Part shown: positions 46,932 through 55,710 of the stretch, in pieces
Layout: each line of letters begins with the position of its first letter
How positions within the stretch are numbered: the first letter of the stretch is position 1
DNA from: Paulinella micropora
Lineage: Eukaryota > Cercozoa > Imbricatea > Euglyphida > Paulinellidae
Reading direction: 5' to 3'
Length of the DNA stretch: 64,000 nucleotides
Assembly: GCA_019918135.1 (NCBI GenBank)
Contig: WBZZ01005644.1
Location: 62,001-126,000, forward strand
Program-made: the position numbers and the translations under genes
The notes under the pieces: model-generated
The model's database searches: none
What the model saw: only the letters and a program-made list of their open reading frames with translations
What the model was told of the DNA's origin: nothing

Positions 46932-47074
46932 CTTGTTATTAATACAAATACCCCCAGAGAAGTGTCAGCAGTAGCAGAAGGATCGGAGGGGGGAGAAGGG
47001 AGGGGGGGGGGGGGGAAGCAGACTTATAATGAGATCAAGTTGGACTCTTTTACGAACGGTTTGATGTCAAATTT
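46932..47074. promoter_or_regulatory. G-run upstream of F-box gene
   Basis: A GGGAGAAGGGAGGG block leading to a G12 run (about 46,987-47,017); on the minus strand this is the pyrimidine tract before the F-box ATG. Confidence 0.35.
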
Positions 47075-47687
47075 CTAGCTAATTTGTTTTACAAAGAAGA
47101 AGAGCAGTCGACTTTCCCATCCATTCTCTCGCCGGCCGAGCCCTGCGGCTCGGCCGCAGGGCCGGCGACCTCCTCTTGTCTGCGAGCGGCGCCTGCGCTT
47201 GAGCAAGGCCATGCGGTACGTTTTCGGCACGACTAGCTCACAGACTCTGCGGGACAGCACTCTCAAGGTTTCTGCAGAGTCTGCCATTTCAATGCTGCCT
47301 TGAAAGAGTTCTCGTAGGTCAAACTCTCTGCTGACATAGGCTAACCCCTTGTGTAGTTTACGTGAAGGGACCTCCATCACCAACGGCGCGGTAGGAGTCC
47401 CGACCTGCACCGCCACGACGTCCCGAAACGCGCGACACACTCTCGACAACCCCGCCGCTATCCGGTAATAAGCTGCCCGCGCGTCCGCCAACCCAGGAGA
47501 CTGTCCGCCCAGCACATAAGACACCACCAGCCCTAGCGCCGCGGCCAGCCAAGCGCGCTTCTGGGCCGTAATCGACTTTTTTCCCAAGAGGCACAGCGCT
47601 GGGCACAACCTCTGCTGACCTGGGAGAGCAAGGGGCTGTGCCCAGCAGGGCGACGCGGCAGAGGGGTATAGCACCTCCGATTTCCAT
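47075..47687 (-). CDS. Second F-box-like protein, two exons
   Basis: ATG 47,687 with a 13-nt first exon (MEIG), intron 47,674-47,599 (76 nt, G|GTGCTA to TGCCCAG|CG, phase 1) and exon 2 47,598-47,075; product 178 aa. The intron contains a perfect 10-bp hairpin (47,598-47,646) ending at the acceptor. The protein has a helical start (AWLAAALGLVVSYVLGG) and GLSRVCRAFRDVVAV, which resembles the C-terminal half of an F-box, then an uncharacterised region and a basic tail (LLKRRRRSQTRGGRRPCGR). Assignment as F-box is tentative. Confidence 0.4.
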
Positions 47688-47976
47688 CTCTTTCCCCCGC
47701 CTGTTGTCCCCGAGAATCGATGCAGTCTTTTTTATTGGGATCTCCGAGAGTAAAAGAGAGAAGCGGGGACGGGACGGAAGGATTGGAGAAGGGAAAAGAA
47801 AAAGGAGAGAGAGAGAGAGAGCGCGCGCGGGGGAAGGGGGCGCGCGCAAAGAAAGTATGCAGTAAATCTTTTTTGGCTTGGGACGAAGAAAGCAAACACT
47901 ATTGACTCCAGCCGTTTTGTACATTTTATTAAAGCAAAGCAAAAACCGAAAACTGGGGACAGGGGGGGAGGGGCTG
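47688..47976. other. Purine-rich spacer
   Basis: AAAGAGAGAAGCGGGG to GAGAGAGAGAGCGCGCGC at about 47,752-47,840, then TTTTATTAAAGC near 47,920 (poly(A) signal of the minus-strand gene at 47,977). No gene. Confidence 0.45.
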
Positions 47977-50358
47977 CTAGGTCCTCTTCCGGTGGCATTT
48001 CCGGCAGAGCCAGAGTTGTGCCAATCTCTTGCGCAGTTTGTCCTCTGTGGTGTCCTTGTCTTTGCCAAATAAGCTAGAGCGGGGTTTGGTTTGTAGGAGT
48101 AGCAGTCGCGGCAGTCCGTGCTGGTTGGCTAGCGAAAACTCCGTGGCTAGCTTGTGTGCGCTCGAGAGCAGTTCGTAATCTCGCTTGTCTGGGCTCGTGC
48201 TTGTCGGTAGCCATTGCAGCAGCGGCTGTAATGCGCTGCTGCAATGGCTGGCCTTGCTAGCTACCTGTCCGGCGCCGTTAGCTAGCAAGGCCAAGTACAG
48301 CAGAGCTTGCAGCAGTTCTTGCTTGTGCTCGAATTGTTGTAGAAAAGCAGATTTCCGGCTGCCAGACAAGAAGGAATAACCTCGTCGGTAGAAAAAGGGG
48401 AGGTTGTCCAGAAGCCGGACCTCTATCGAAGGCAGAGTTGGCTGCTGCCGGAGATAGACTGCAACGTGCGCGGGGTCCCACCCGTCGAACAGCCACAGGG
48501 GCTTGTCGTCCGTGCCACCCGCAGACGAAGCTCGCTGTAACAGCAGGGTGGAATACCGGCCCAAAAGTGCATACAGCCTGCAAGCCCGCGCCACGTATTC
48601 CGGGGGGCCCCATGAGAGGTAGTCTGACAAAAGACCGTTGTCGTCGGGCTGCATGCAACACAGCAACTCTGCCTTGTGGTCAGACTCTGGCCAAAAGCTC
48701 AATAGTCGCTGACAATCTTGGCTCCCCCGTTGTAGCGTAGCTCTAGCTGAGGCGCTGGCGATAGAGTCGGTGATGTAAGAGGCGCAAACACCTATGCTAT
48801 TCTCATACATGGCCTGGGGCCAGTCAGCATTTGCGGCAAGCACAAACCCGTCGGCGCGGGGGCACCCGAACGCGACAATACGCGCACGCGCCGCTCCCTT
48901 GTCCTTGTCGCTTTGTTCCCAACACACCATGCCGTGTGGCAGGCCCAAGCATCGGTGCTTGGCCCTGGCCAGATATGCGCACAGCAACTGCAGCGAGGTG
49001 CTAGCTCCGGCAATTGCAGGCCACACTAGGTGCCCCTGCGCCAGGTCATAGACATATTCCAGCGCCTGGCCTAAGCCCTGCCGAGAGCGTTTAGGGCAAT
49101 TTTGGCACGTGAGCAAGCGCTGCAACAACCATGTATATTGCTCCGCCGCCAGAGTTAGTGGGGCTTGCCAGTCGTGCATCTGCGTAAAAATCGCAGAGCC
49201 GGGATCTCCTGGTTTGTGGCCAGCACCCCCGCCGTGAGGAGGCTGCTGGTGAAATCCGCGGAATGGAACTTTCTGATTCGAAGAGGCCGCCAGGACCGAC
49301 AGAAAGGTCGGCCGGTGTTCCGGCCGTTGCACTCGCAGATTCGCGACCAGGGCTACGGATTTGCTCAGCAAGACGCCCGCCGTCAAGCCAGCCCTGGCCG
49401 CGGCAGAAGCCAATTCTTGCGCGAGCACACCGAGCGCGGCGTCGAAGGCGTCCGGAGCGACTAGCCGGCGGGAGCTTGCCACTAACGTCACAAACATGCC
49501 GAGGCCTAGCATGGTCTGCGCGGTCGGGGCCGGAGAACCAAGCAGTGTCTCCGACCAGCGGCGGCTCAACTCGTTGATTGGCACGTTCGTAGCGTCGTGT
49601 CGTGTGTCTGGACCTCTCCACCGAGCCTGGTGCTTGGTGGAGGGGTCGTCGTCGTCGCCGTAATATACTACGAAATCACGAGGGTCTAGTTTGACCCGCA
49701 ACAGCGCGACTCCCTCCTGGCCACGCTCCAGCTCTGACCACAAGAGCTTCGCGTAGCGTTCAGTGGTCGAGTACGTAGCCTGCCAAGCAGCAGCTAGCCT
49801 GGCAGGATCTTGGGGTTGTTTGAGATACTTAGTAAGCTTTTTACCTGCAAGATCCGACATGCTGCTAAAGAAATAGATAGCCTTGCTGTGTGGAACTTCG
49901 GGTGCGGGCTCCAGCTCGCTCAGAACCGCATTCACTTTAGTTCGCAACCCTCGGATCATCTCAGTACAAGCTCCCGCCGGCAGGCTAGAGCTTGTCTCCT
50001 CGATAAACATACGGCTAAGCAGATTCTGTAGGATCTTGGTACGCGATATCGTAAGCTTGATACACTTGGCTTCAGCCCAAAACCCGATTCAGGCGTCGTA
50101 AAGCTTCTGGACCCACTCTTGGCGTGCATTGGCTTCTTCTTGGCTGCTACAAATGGACAGAGAATTGCGCTGCACACGTGTCTTGTGCTCGCTGTTCTGT
50201 GCAAAGAAGTAGATGTTATGCTCATTCTGGACAAGCCAGGTTAACGCTTCGACGGGGGCCGCTCCGTGATCGCAAGTGCCAGACTTGTGTTGGGCAATCT
50301 TGTTAGACAATATTTCTTGCAACCTCTGCACGAACTGCTGAAAGTCGTCGCCGGGCAT
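47977..50358 (-). pseudogene. Tandem pseudokinase-like protein, one in-frame TGA
   Basis: ATG 50,358 (MPGDDFQQF) leads 89 codons to a TGA at 50,089-50,091; the same frame then runs open for 703 codons to the stop at 47,977. It is the paralogue of 21,779-24,303. Two kinase-like C-lobe modules are seen: ERYAKLLWSEL, LDPRDFVVYY; and GRYSTLLLQR, GWDPAHVAVYLRQQ, EVRLLDNLPF. Neither has a full HRD/DFG set, so catalysis is unlikely. CQNC between modules and CRKC near the end suggest zinc sites. The TGA aligns with a Gly in the paralogue. If TGA is a real stop, translation could restart at 50,010 (677 aa). Two inverted repeats of 15-16 bp share a junction at 48,209-48,293 within coding sequence that aligns without gaps to the paralogue. 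Confidence 0.65.
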
Positions 50359-50637
50359 TTCCTGTCGACCACCGGCTACGCAACACAACCTACTGCTCTT
50401 TCCTTTTCATTGTATACTAAAAGCTAGGCAAGCCCCCCCCCCCCACCCTCTCCCAGTCTCTCCGCACACACACACACACACCGGCCAAGGACTGCTGTCC
50501 TTGGCCGGGGAGGGGGGGGGGGGGGGGCCTGTGAGAGGCCTGCGCAAAAAGTATAATTCTTGTTAATTAAAAAAGCTTTGCCAAAGTAAAGCCAGACACG
50601 AATTCAACCTCCACCTAACTAACCCGATTTCGTTCCA
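50359..50637. other. Spacer with 12-bp hairpin and G-run
   Basis: C10 run at about 50,436, (CA)n, a perfect 12-bp hairpin CCGGCCAAGGAC/GTCCTTGGCCGG (50,481-50,508), a G17 run, and TTGTTAATTAAAAAAGC (3' signal). Upstream region of the minus-strand gene at 50,358 and 3' region of the acidic-protein gene. Confidence 0.5.
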
Positions 50638-51090
50638 CTAGTCGAAGTCGCTCGAATCAGAATCAGAATTTTCATCGTCTTTCACAGCTACTCTTAATTT
50701 GATGGCTGATTCTTTTAGATCAGCTTGTAACTTTTGTTGTCGCTGCGCTTCTGCTAGTTTCTTTCTTTGCGTTTCCTTTGCTACGTCCTGCTGAATTTCG
50801 TCACCTGTCGGGGGAGGTAAACCACGCTGGCGAAGACTACGCCTAGGAGATTCTTCTTCTTTGCCGTTTTCTTTGTCTTCGTTTGAGACTGTAAGTCTCG
50901 AATGCATCTTTTTTGTCTTGTTCTGCGAGGGGGCGGTGTGAAATCTAACAGAAGAGTCTTCTTCTTTTTTTTCTTCCTCCCCGGCCTGGTCGTTGTCATC
51001 GTCGTCACTTTCCAGCGCCCGGCCCCGGGCTAACTCCGGGGCCGGAAAGATTGACTGAGCAAGTCCTGTATGGACGTCTTTTTCTCTCAT
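50638..51090 (-). CDS. Acidic, disordered 150-aa protein (or spliced 134 aa)
   Basis: ATG 51,090. Composition is dominated by Asp/Glu/Lys/Gln/Ser (DDDDNDQAGEEEKKEEDSS; DENSDSDSSDFD), with an SLRQRGLPPP motif and a helical Gln/Lys/Ala segment. Likely disordered, possibly a chromatin or nucleic-acid chaperone, but no family is recognised. A 48-nt segment at 51,055-51,008 starts GTC, ends AAG, encloses a perfect 10-bp hairpin (51,019-51,045) and is phase-consistent, so it may be an intron; removal would drop the only non-acidic stretch. Confidence 0.55.
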   Translation of the reverse strand: MREKDVHTGLAQSIFPAPELARGRALESDDDDNDQAGEEEKKEEDSSVRFHTAPSQNKTKKMHSRLTVSNEDKENGKEEESPRRSLRQRGLPPPTGDEIQQDVAKETQRKKLAEAQRQQKLQADLKESAIKLRVAVKDDENSDSDSSDFD

Positions 51091-51204
51091 TGTTATTAAT
51101 CGATCTAAACTTATATGTTTTACGAAAAGGCAGTCGAGTCCCCCCTCGAGTACACACAAAAAAAAGAACAAGTGTTTTTAATTTAAAGAAGAAATGATAA
51201 TAAA

Positions 51205-51651
51205 CTAGTTTGCCTCAGCAGCCCCGCTGTCTCCCTTGGGTGAATAATGCATCGTACCATTTTTTGGACAGGGGCTTCGCCGACGTCTCTGGCCCCTAGA
51301 CAGGGCCCTGTGATCCTCCTCCCCTCGTTGACGACGGTTGTTGTTGCTGCAGATCTTGTGCTTCAGCGCAAGCTGAAGCTGATTCTTTGTATGCTTGCGT
51401 TGCGGTTCCCATATTTGTCTGTGCGGTGGTGATGGGGGAGGCACCCGCCGCCGAGTCCGGGTTGGTTTTGTTGCGTTTGCTTTTGATTTCCTTGCCACAG
51501 CTTCGGCATTTTTTTTTGCAAACGAGCCAGAGTTGGGGGCGGCTGTGATGCCACTGCAGCCGGCGCCCAACTCTGGCAGCTGCTGCAGCCCGTGCACTTC
51601 AAGCTCATCGGCGTGTAACAGGGCGGCTTGGATAAGGGCGCAAGCTAACAA
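51205..51651 (-). CDS. Possible basic small protein, start unclear
   Basis: Open frame ending at TAG 51,205, lacking an ATG start; another frame offers MSLKCTGCSSC from ATG 51,608. A long imperfect hairpin (GCCAGAGTTGGG arms, about 51,527-51,578) between them may belong to an intron. The C-terminal part is Lys/Arg/Gln-rich (RQIWEPQRKHTKNQ, SRGQRRRRS). TTTTTAATTTAAAG lies after the stop. Low confidence in exact structure. Confidence 0.3.
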   Translation of the reverse strand: MLACALIQAALLHADELEVHGLQQLPELGAGCSGITAAPNSGSFAKKNAEAVARKSKANATKPTRTRRRVPPPSPPHRQIWEPQRKHTKNQLQLALKHKICSNNNRRQRGEEDHRALSRGQRRRRSPCPKNGTMHYSPKGDSGAAEAN

Positions 51652-51871
51652 AGCTTTGAAGCCAAGCTTTTTTTAATAAAGAATTTTGTCGTTTGTTCGC
51701 TCTAGTTGTTTAGGTTGCTAAACTGTTAATAAAAACGTTTTTATTCTTCTTCTTCTTCTGTATCACCTCGGTCGCTAAAGGTCAGACGTGTCGCAGTTAG
51801 AGAGTTCTGCTCCAACCGGCGGGCAGTTCCGGCTTTATTAAAAAGCTAGAAAGGCTGATTCTTCTTTTTTG
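51652..51871. other. 3'-end motifs, no gene
   Basis: Contains TTTTTTAATAAAG (51,668), GTTAATAAAAACG (51,726) and GGCTTTATTAAAAAGC (51,831), with a TTATTCTTCTTCTTC tract also seen near 45,010. Looks like successive gene ends; no coding frame seen. Confidence 0.45.
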
Positions 51872-52321
51872 TTAAGCCCTGCTGATTTTGTGTGTCAGCG
51901 TTTCCAAAACTCTTGCAATCCGCCGAGAGGACAGCAGGTCGGTCCTGAGCCTCCTTATCTGTGTGAGAACATCCAGTAGAGCTCTTAATACCGTTTTCGC
52001 GCCGATATTGTTCTCCCCATTTTGCAGTTTGAACTTCGTGTCAGTCCAACCAAAATCCGTAAAGTCCTTGACGTCCTGTTCGAAACCAGGACTAGACAGG
52101 TCTGCTTGCTCCCAAACTTGTAGCGTTGCCAGCAGCCCGGGAACTTGTGTCAAAGAAGCTGCGCTGTGGTCACCATATCGCTGCACCAGTGCGCGTAGAT
52201 TTACTATCTAGTCATTTAACATCCGCTTGTCACTGCGGCTGTCCCCTTCCTTGTTGGCGACAGCCTGAGTTGTTTGTGCACAGCGCTTTCGTTTGCCACA
52301 GGTCAGGCAGAGTTCCGACAT
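51872..52321 (-). CDS. Two-exon 131-aa protein with zinc-like N-terminus
   Basis: Exon 1 52,321-52,262 encodes MSELCLTCGKRKRCAQTTQA; intron 52,261-52,208 (54 nt, GTCGCC...GACTAG, phase 0); exon 2 52,207-51,872. The unspliced frame meets TAG at the intron end, so splicing is required. CLTC plus a later Cys suggests a small zinc site. The rest is helical (LRALVQRY, LLDVLTQIRRLRTDLLSSRR). Function unknown. The donor GTC and 54-nt size match intron 2 of thymidylate kinase. Confidence 0.6.
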
Positions 52322-52487
52322 GACGAATACATCGGTCTTTTGTTTCTTCTTTTTACGATCAATATTTAACGAATACACCAGAGCGAGAAAGGGGGGGGGG
52401 GGAAGAAGAGAAAAAGAAGGAGGGAGGGAGGGAGGGAGAAGAGGGAGGGAGGGGAGAGAGGTGGGAGGAATAGAGGAGAAAATCGAT
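52322..52487. other. Purine tract
   Basis: G13 run then GGGAGGGAGGGAGGGAG repeats (52,390-52,465); a potential quadruplex on the plus strand. Between gene 5' and 3' ends. Confidence 0.45.
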
Positions 52488-53689
52488 CTAGTGACTGTGG
52501 CAGCACAGGAGCACAGCTTGCTCGTCTACTTTAAAGAGTGACATCAGTAAATCAACTTCATCGAGCCAAAAAATCGCGGGGTTTGCAATGTAATATTGAT
52601 TCATCGCAAACGCACCCCACACTATTTGCCTGTCGCATTCTTTGACGTGTGTGTTTCCTGCCTTTCTTAGCACCAGGCGTTCTCCACGAATTGACCTCAT
52701 ATACAGCAACAGCTGTTCACCGAAATCGAGGCCGTCGCCCAATCCTTGTTCTTCGGCAAAGCTTTGTACAGCATCTCGTAATTCCAGCACCTCGTATTGC
52801 CGGGGGTTATCTTCAACCTTAACCTTCCCAGCCTGCCATTCTAGCTCATCCAGATACGACTTAAACAGAAAGGCTTCCAGGAAGCGAGTGCAAACAAGAT
52901 TGCTAGCTTGAGAGCCTTGCGCTGCCAACGGCAGCAGCGATACGGTGACTTGTCGATTATGCAGAAATTTCTCTGTAAAGGCTTCGCACAGAAACTTAGC
53001 CAATTCGCCACACAGCTCTTTTGCGCTGGGGTAGCACTTTGTGCTACCGAAACTTTTCTCAAGTTTGAATGTTGTGGCCACAATCTCAAAATGTAGCGTT
53101 TTTGCATCGACCCGTGGTAAGGTAACTTGTATGAACTTTGACGACGGATGCTGAACGTACGAGAGAGGAGATGTGGTTTCTGAGGTGTGTGTGCCAAGAG
53201 AAGACTTGGAGAACTCGTTTAGGTTAACCCTAAACATTGCCTCCGATTTTCGGCCAAGCTCAAAATCGCTAATAGACAAAGATACCCAGTCGATCTTTTG
53301 TAAAAGCCCCAGCGCATTTGCGCGGCCCTGATTCGGATTAAATCTCTGGCTTAGCACTGCCACTTGCGGGCTTAGTTCGCTCAGAGGCAGTGCCAAGCAG
53401 TCATCAGGTATCAGCTTGACTATGATCTTGCGTGAGCCCGTAGCGGGCTCGCGCAAGATTAGCTTCTGACAGGCTAGTAGTATTGACTGCGAAGGGAGGT
53501 TATCCCTGTCTCTGATTTCAAAGCTTTCTGCTTGGTTTTCTCTAGACAGAGAATATAACTTTAGGTTGTTCTTGGTCTCCATGTAATACCGAAGCTCAAG
53601 CCAATCCGCAAGCTCAGGGCGCTCCGGCGTCTCGTCTGGAACGCAGGCTGCGGATTTCTTTTTTTTCGCGCCGCGCCAGGACAGGCCGT
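52488..53689 (-). CDS. Orphan protein, 5' end cut by host repeat
   Basis: About 400 codons of open frame ending at TGA 52,488, followed by CGATCGA-type AT sequence. No known domain; mixed alpha/beta composition with strands such as KIIVKLIPDDCLALPLSEL and HFEIVATTFKLEKSFG and a GDGLDFGEQLLLYMRS segment. The frame remains open across 53,690, but from there the DNA is a dispersed repeat found three more times, so the N-terminus encoded there is not original and the gene has lost its start. A 16-bp inverted repeat with one G-T pair is at 53,425-53,459. Confidence 0.6.
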
Positions 53690-53831
53690 TGTCTGCTGGG
53701 TCCTGGGCTATCAACCAGCATATGCGGAGTTTAAGATCTTTTACGCGCGCAACGACCCTCCTCCCCAGCATCTACCACCAAAGGGTTATGAGTTGGCGTC
53801 ACAGTTTAACGCCTTGAGGCCATTGGGCTGA
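53690..53831. repeat. R1 repeat fragment at element boundary
   Basis: 142 bp identical to the part of R1 beginning TGTCTGCTGGGTCC (54,143 in the next copy). Its left edge truncates the orphan gene and marks the switch from virus-like to repeat-rich DNA. Its right edge runs into (AAT)n(GAT)n. Confidence 0.85.
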
Positions 53832-53870
53832 ATAATAATAATAATAATAATAATAATGATGATGATGATA
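53832..53870. repeat. (AAT)n(GAT)n microsatellite
   Basis: Simple repeat joining the R1 fragment to the first full R1 copy. Confidence 0.95.
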
Positions 53871-54857
53871 TTTACTATATCTGAGGCGTACTGATGCAGC
53901 TAATGGCATATCCTCAACGGACATAAGCCTCCAATACCCTTGTTCGAGGTCCTCCACCCCCCCGTGTCAGTCTCTCGCCTGATGATCGGGGCCACCGATG
54001 GAGCTCCTGAGGGCAAGACTGCACTAAGCCGAGGTTATTCCGCAGTCCCAGCAACCTCTTGTAAGACGTCACCGAATGTGCAAGTGCATACACCAAGCGC
54101 GGTTGCTAGAGCTGCCTCGAAACCCCACCCATAACAATCTGGTGTCTGCTGGGTCCTGGGCTATCAACCAGCATATGCGGAGTTTAAGATCTTTTACGCG
54201 CGCAACGACCCTCCTCCCCAGCATCTACCACCAAAGGGTTATGAGTTGGCGTCACAGTTTAACGCCTTGAGGCCATTGGGCTGGAACTCTGTTTAGCAAG
54301 TGTGACTAGGTTTTTTCATCGGGATTTCCCTCAAATATGTCACAGTCAACACTCCAAGGCAGATTTACTATATCTGAGGCGTACTGATGCAGCTAATGGC
54401 ATATCCTCAACGGACATAAGCCTCCAATACCCTTGTTCGAGGTCCTCCACCCCCCCGTGTCAGTCTCTCGCCTGATGATCGGGGCCACCGATGGAGCTCC
54501 TGAGGGCAAGACTGCACTAAGCCGAGGTTATTCCGCAGTCCCAGCAACCTCTTGCAAGACGTCACCGAATGTGCAAGTGCATACACCAAGCGCGGTTGCT
54601 AGAGCTGCCTCGAAACCCCATCCATAACAATCTGGTGTCTGCTGGGTCCTGGGCTATCAACCAGCATATGCGGAGTTTAAAATCTTTTACGCGCGCAACG
54701 ACCCTCCTCCCCAGCATCTACCACCAAAGGGTTATGAGTTGGCGTCACAGTTTAACGCCTTGAGGCCATTGGGCTGGAACTCTGTTTAGCAAGTATGACT
54801 AGGTTTTTTCATCGGGATTTCCCTCAAATATATCACAGTCAACACTCCAAGGCAGAT
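53871..54857. repeat. R1 dispersed repeat, two tandem 493-bp copies
   Basis: Copies 53,871-54,363 and 54,364-54,857, starting TTTACTATATCTGAGGCG and ending CACTCCAAGGCAGA. They differ at a few sites (for example G/A near 54,201). A third full copy is at 62,573-63,066. The minus strand has a short coding-like stretch (MEDLEQGYWRLMSVEDM), so R1 may derive from the 3' end of another retroelement; identity unknown. Confidence 0.88.
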
Positions 54858-54909
54858 AATGATGATGATAATAATAATGATAATAATGATAATAATAATG
54901 ATAATAATA
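54858..54909. repeat. (ATG/ATA)n microsatellite
   Basis: Trinucleotide run linking R1 to the first SINE copy. Confidence 0.9.
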
Positions 54910-55140
54910 GTGCTTCTCTGTCAATGGCTGATGCAAATCTGCACATGCGCCTCCATCGTCTCACCCGTGAGGGGAGTACGAAGAATTGACGATAGGCTCT
55001 AATGACACCCCCGCAAGGGCAGTTCCAACACTTCCAGACGGACCGGTATGTTCAATGAAAATACTGGTGGCACCGACGGGAATCGAACTGGCGACAGGGC
55101 CCAGATGGTAGAACTTGACCACTGGGCTATCACTGTGTCC
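54910..55140 (-). mobile_element. tRNA-derived SINE copy 1
   Basis: On the minus strand the head carries a pol III A-box match (TAGCCCAGTGG) and B-box-like AGTTCGATTCC, with acceptor-like ends; the body is about 160 bp and the tail is (ATT)n. Copy 1 has a single AATACTGGT segment where copies 2-4 have two. Confidence 0.75.

Positions 55141-55206
<66 letters not shown>
55141..55206. repeat. (TAA)n array
   Basis: About 20 TAA units; on the minus strand this is the (TTA)n tail of the neighbouring SINE. Confidence 0.95.
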
Positions 55207-55472
55207 GTGCTTCTCTGTCAATGGCTGATGCATTTCTGCACATGCGCCTCCATCGTCTCACCCGTGAGGGGAGTACGAAGAATTGACGATAAGCTCTAAT
55301 GACACCCCCGCAAGGGCAGTTCCAACACTTCCAGACGGGCCGGTATGTTCAATGAAAATACTGGTCCAGACGGATCGGTATGTTCAATGAAAATACTGGT
55401 GGCACCGACGGGAATCGAACTGGCGACAGGGCTCAGATGGTAGAACTTGACCACTGGGCTATCACGGTGTCC
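55207..55472 (-). mobile_element. tRNA-derived SINE copy 2
   Basis: Same family as copy 1 with an internal ~36-bp tandem duplication (GGTATGTTCAATGAAAATAC twice). Confidence 0.75.
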
Positions 55473-55700
<228 letters not shown>

Positions 55701-55710
55701 GACTTATCAG

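Noticed and set aside
50089-50091. Selenocysteine or general TGA recoding
   Set aside because: TGA is the apparent normal stop of several genes here (kinase, MYND protein), the aligned residues are Gly and Trp rather than Cys, and no SECIS-like claim can be supported.
53871-54363. Protein-coding gene in the R1 repeat
   Set aside because: Only short frames of about 60 aa, repeated in every copy with no recognised domain; treated as a dispersed repeat.
54961-55299. Tyr-run and Ile-run frames across SINE and (TAA)n
   Set aside because: Products of trinucleotide repeats without any conserved sequence.
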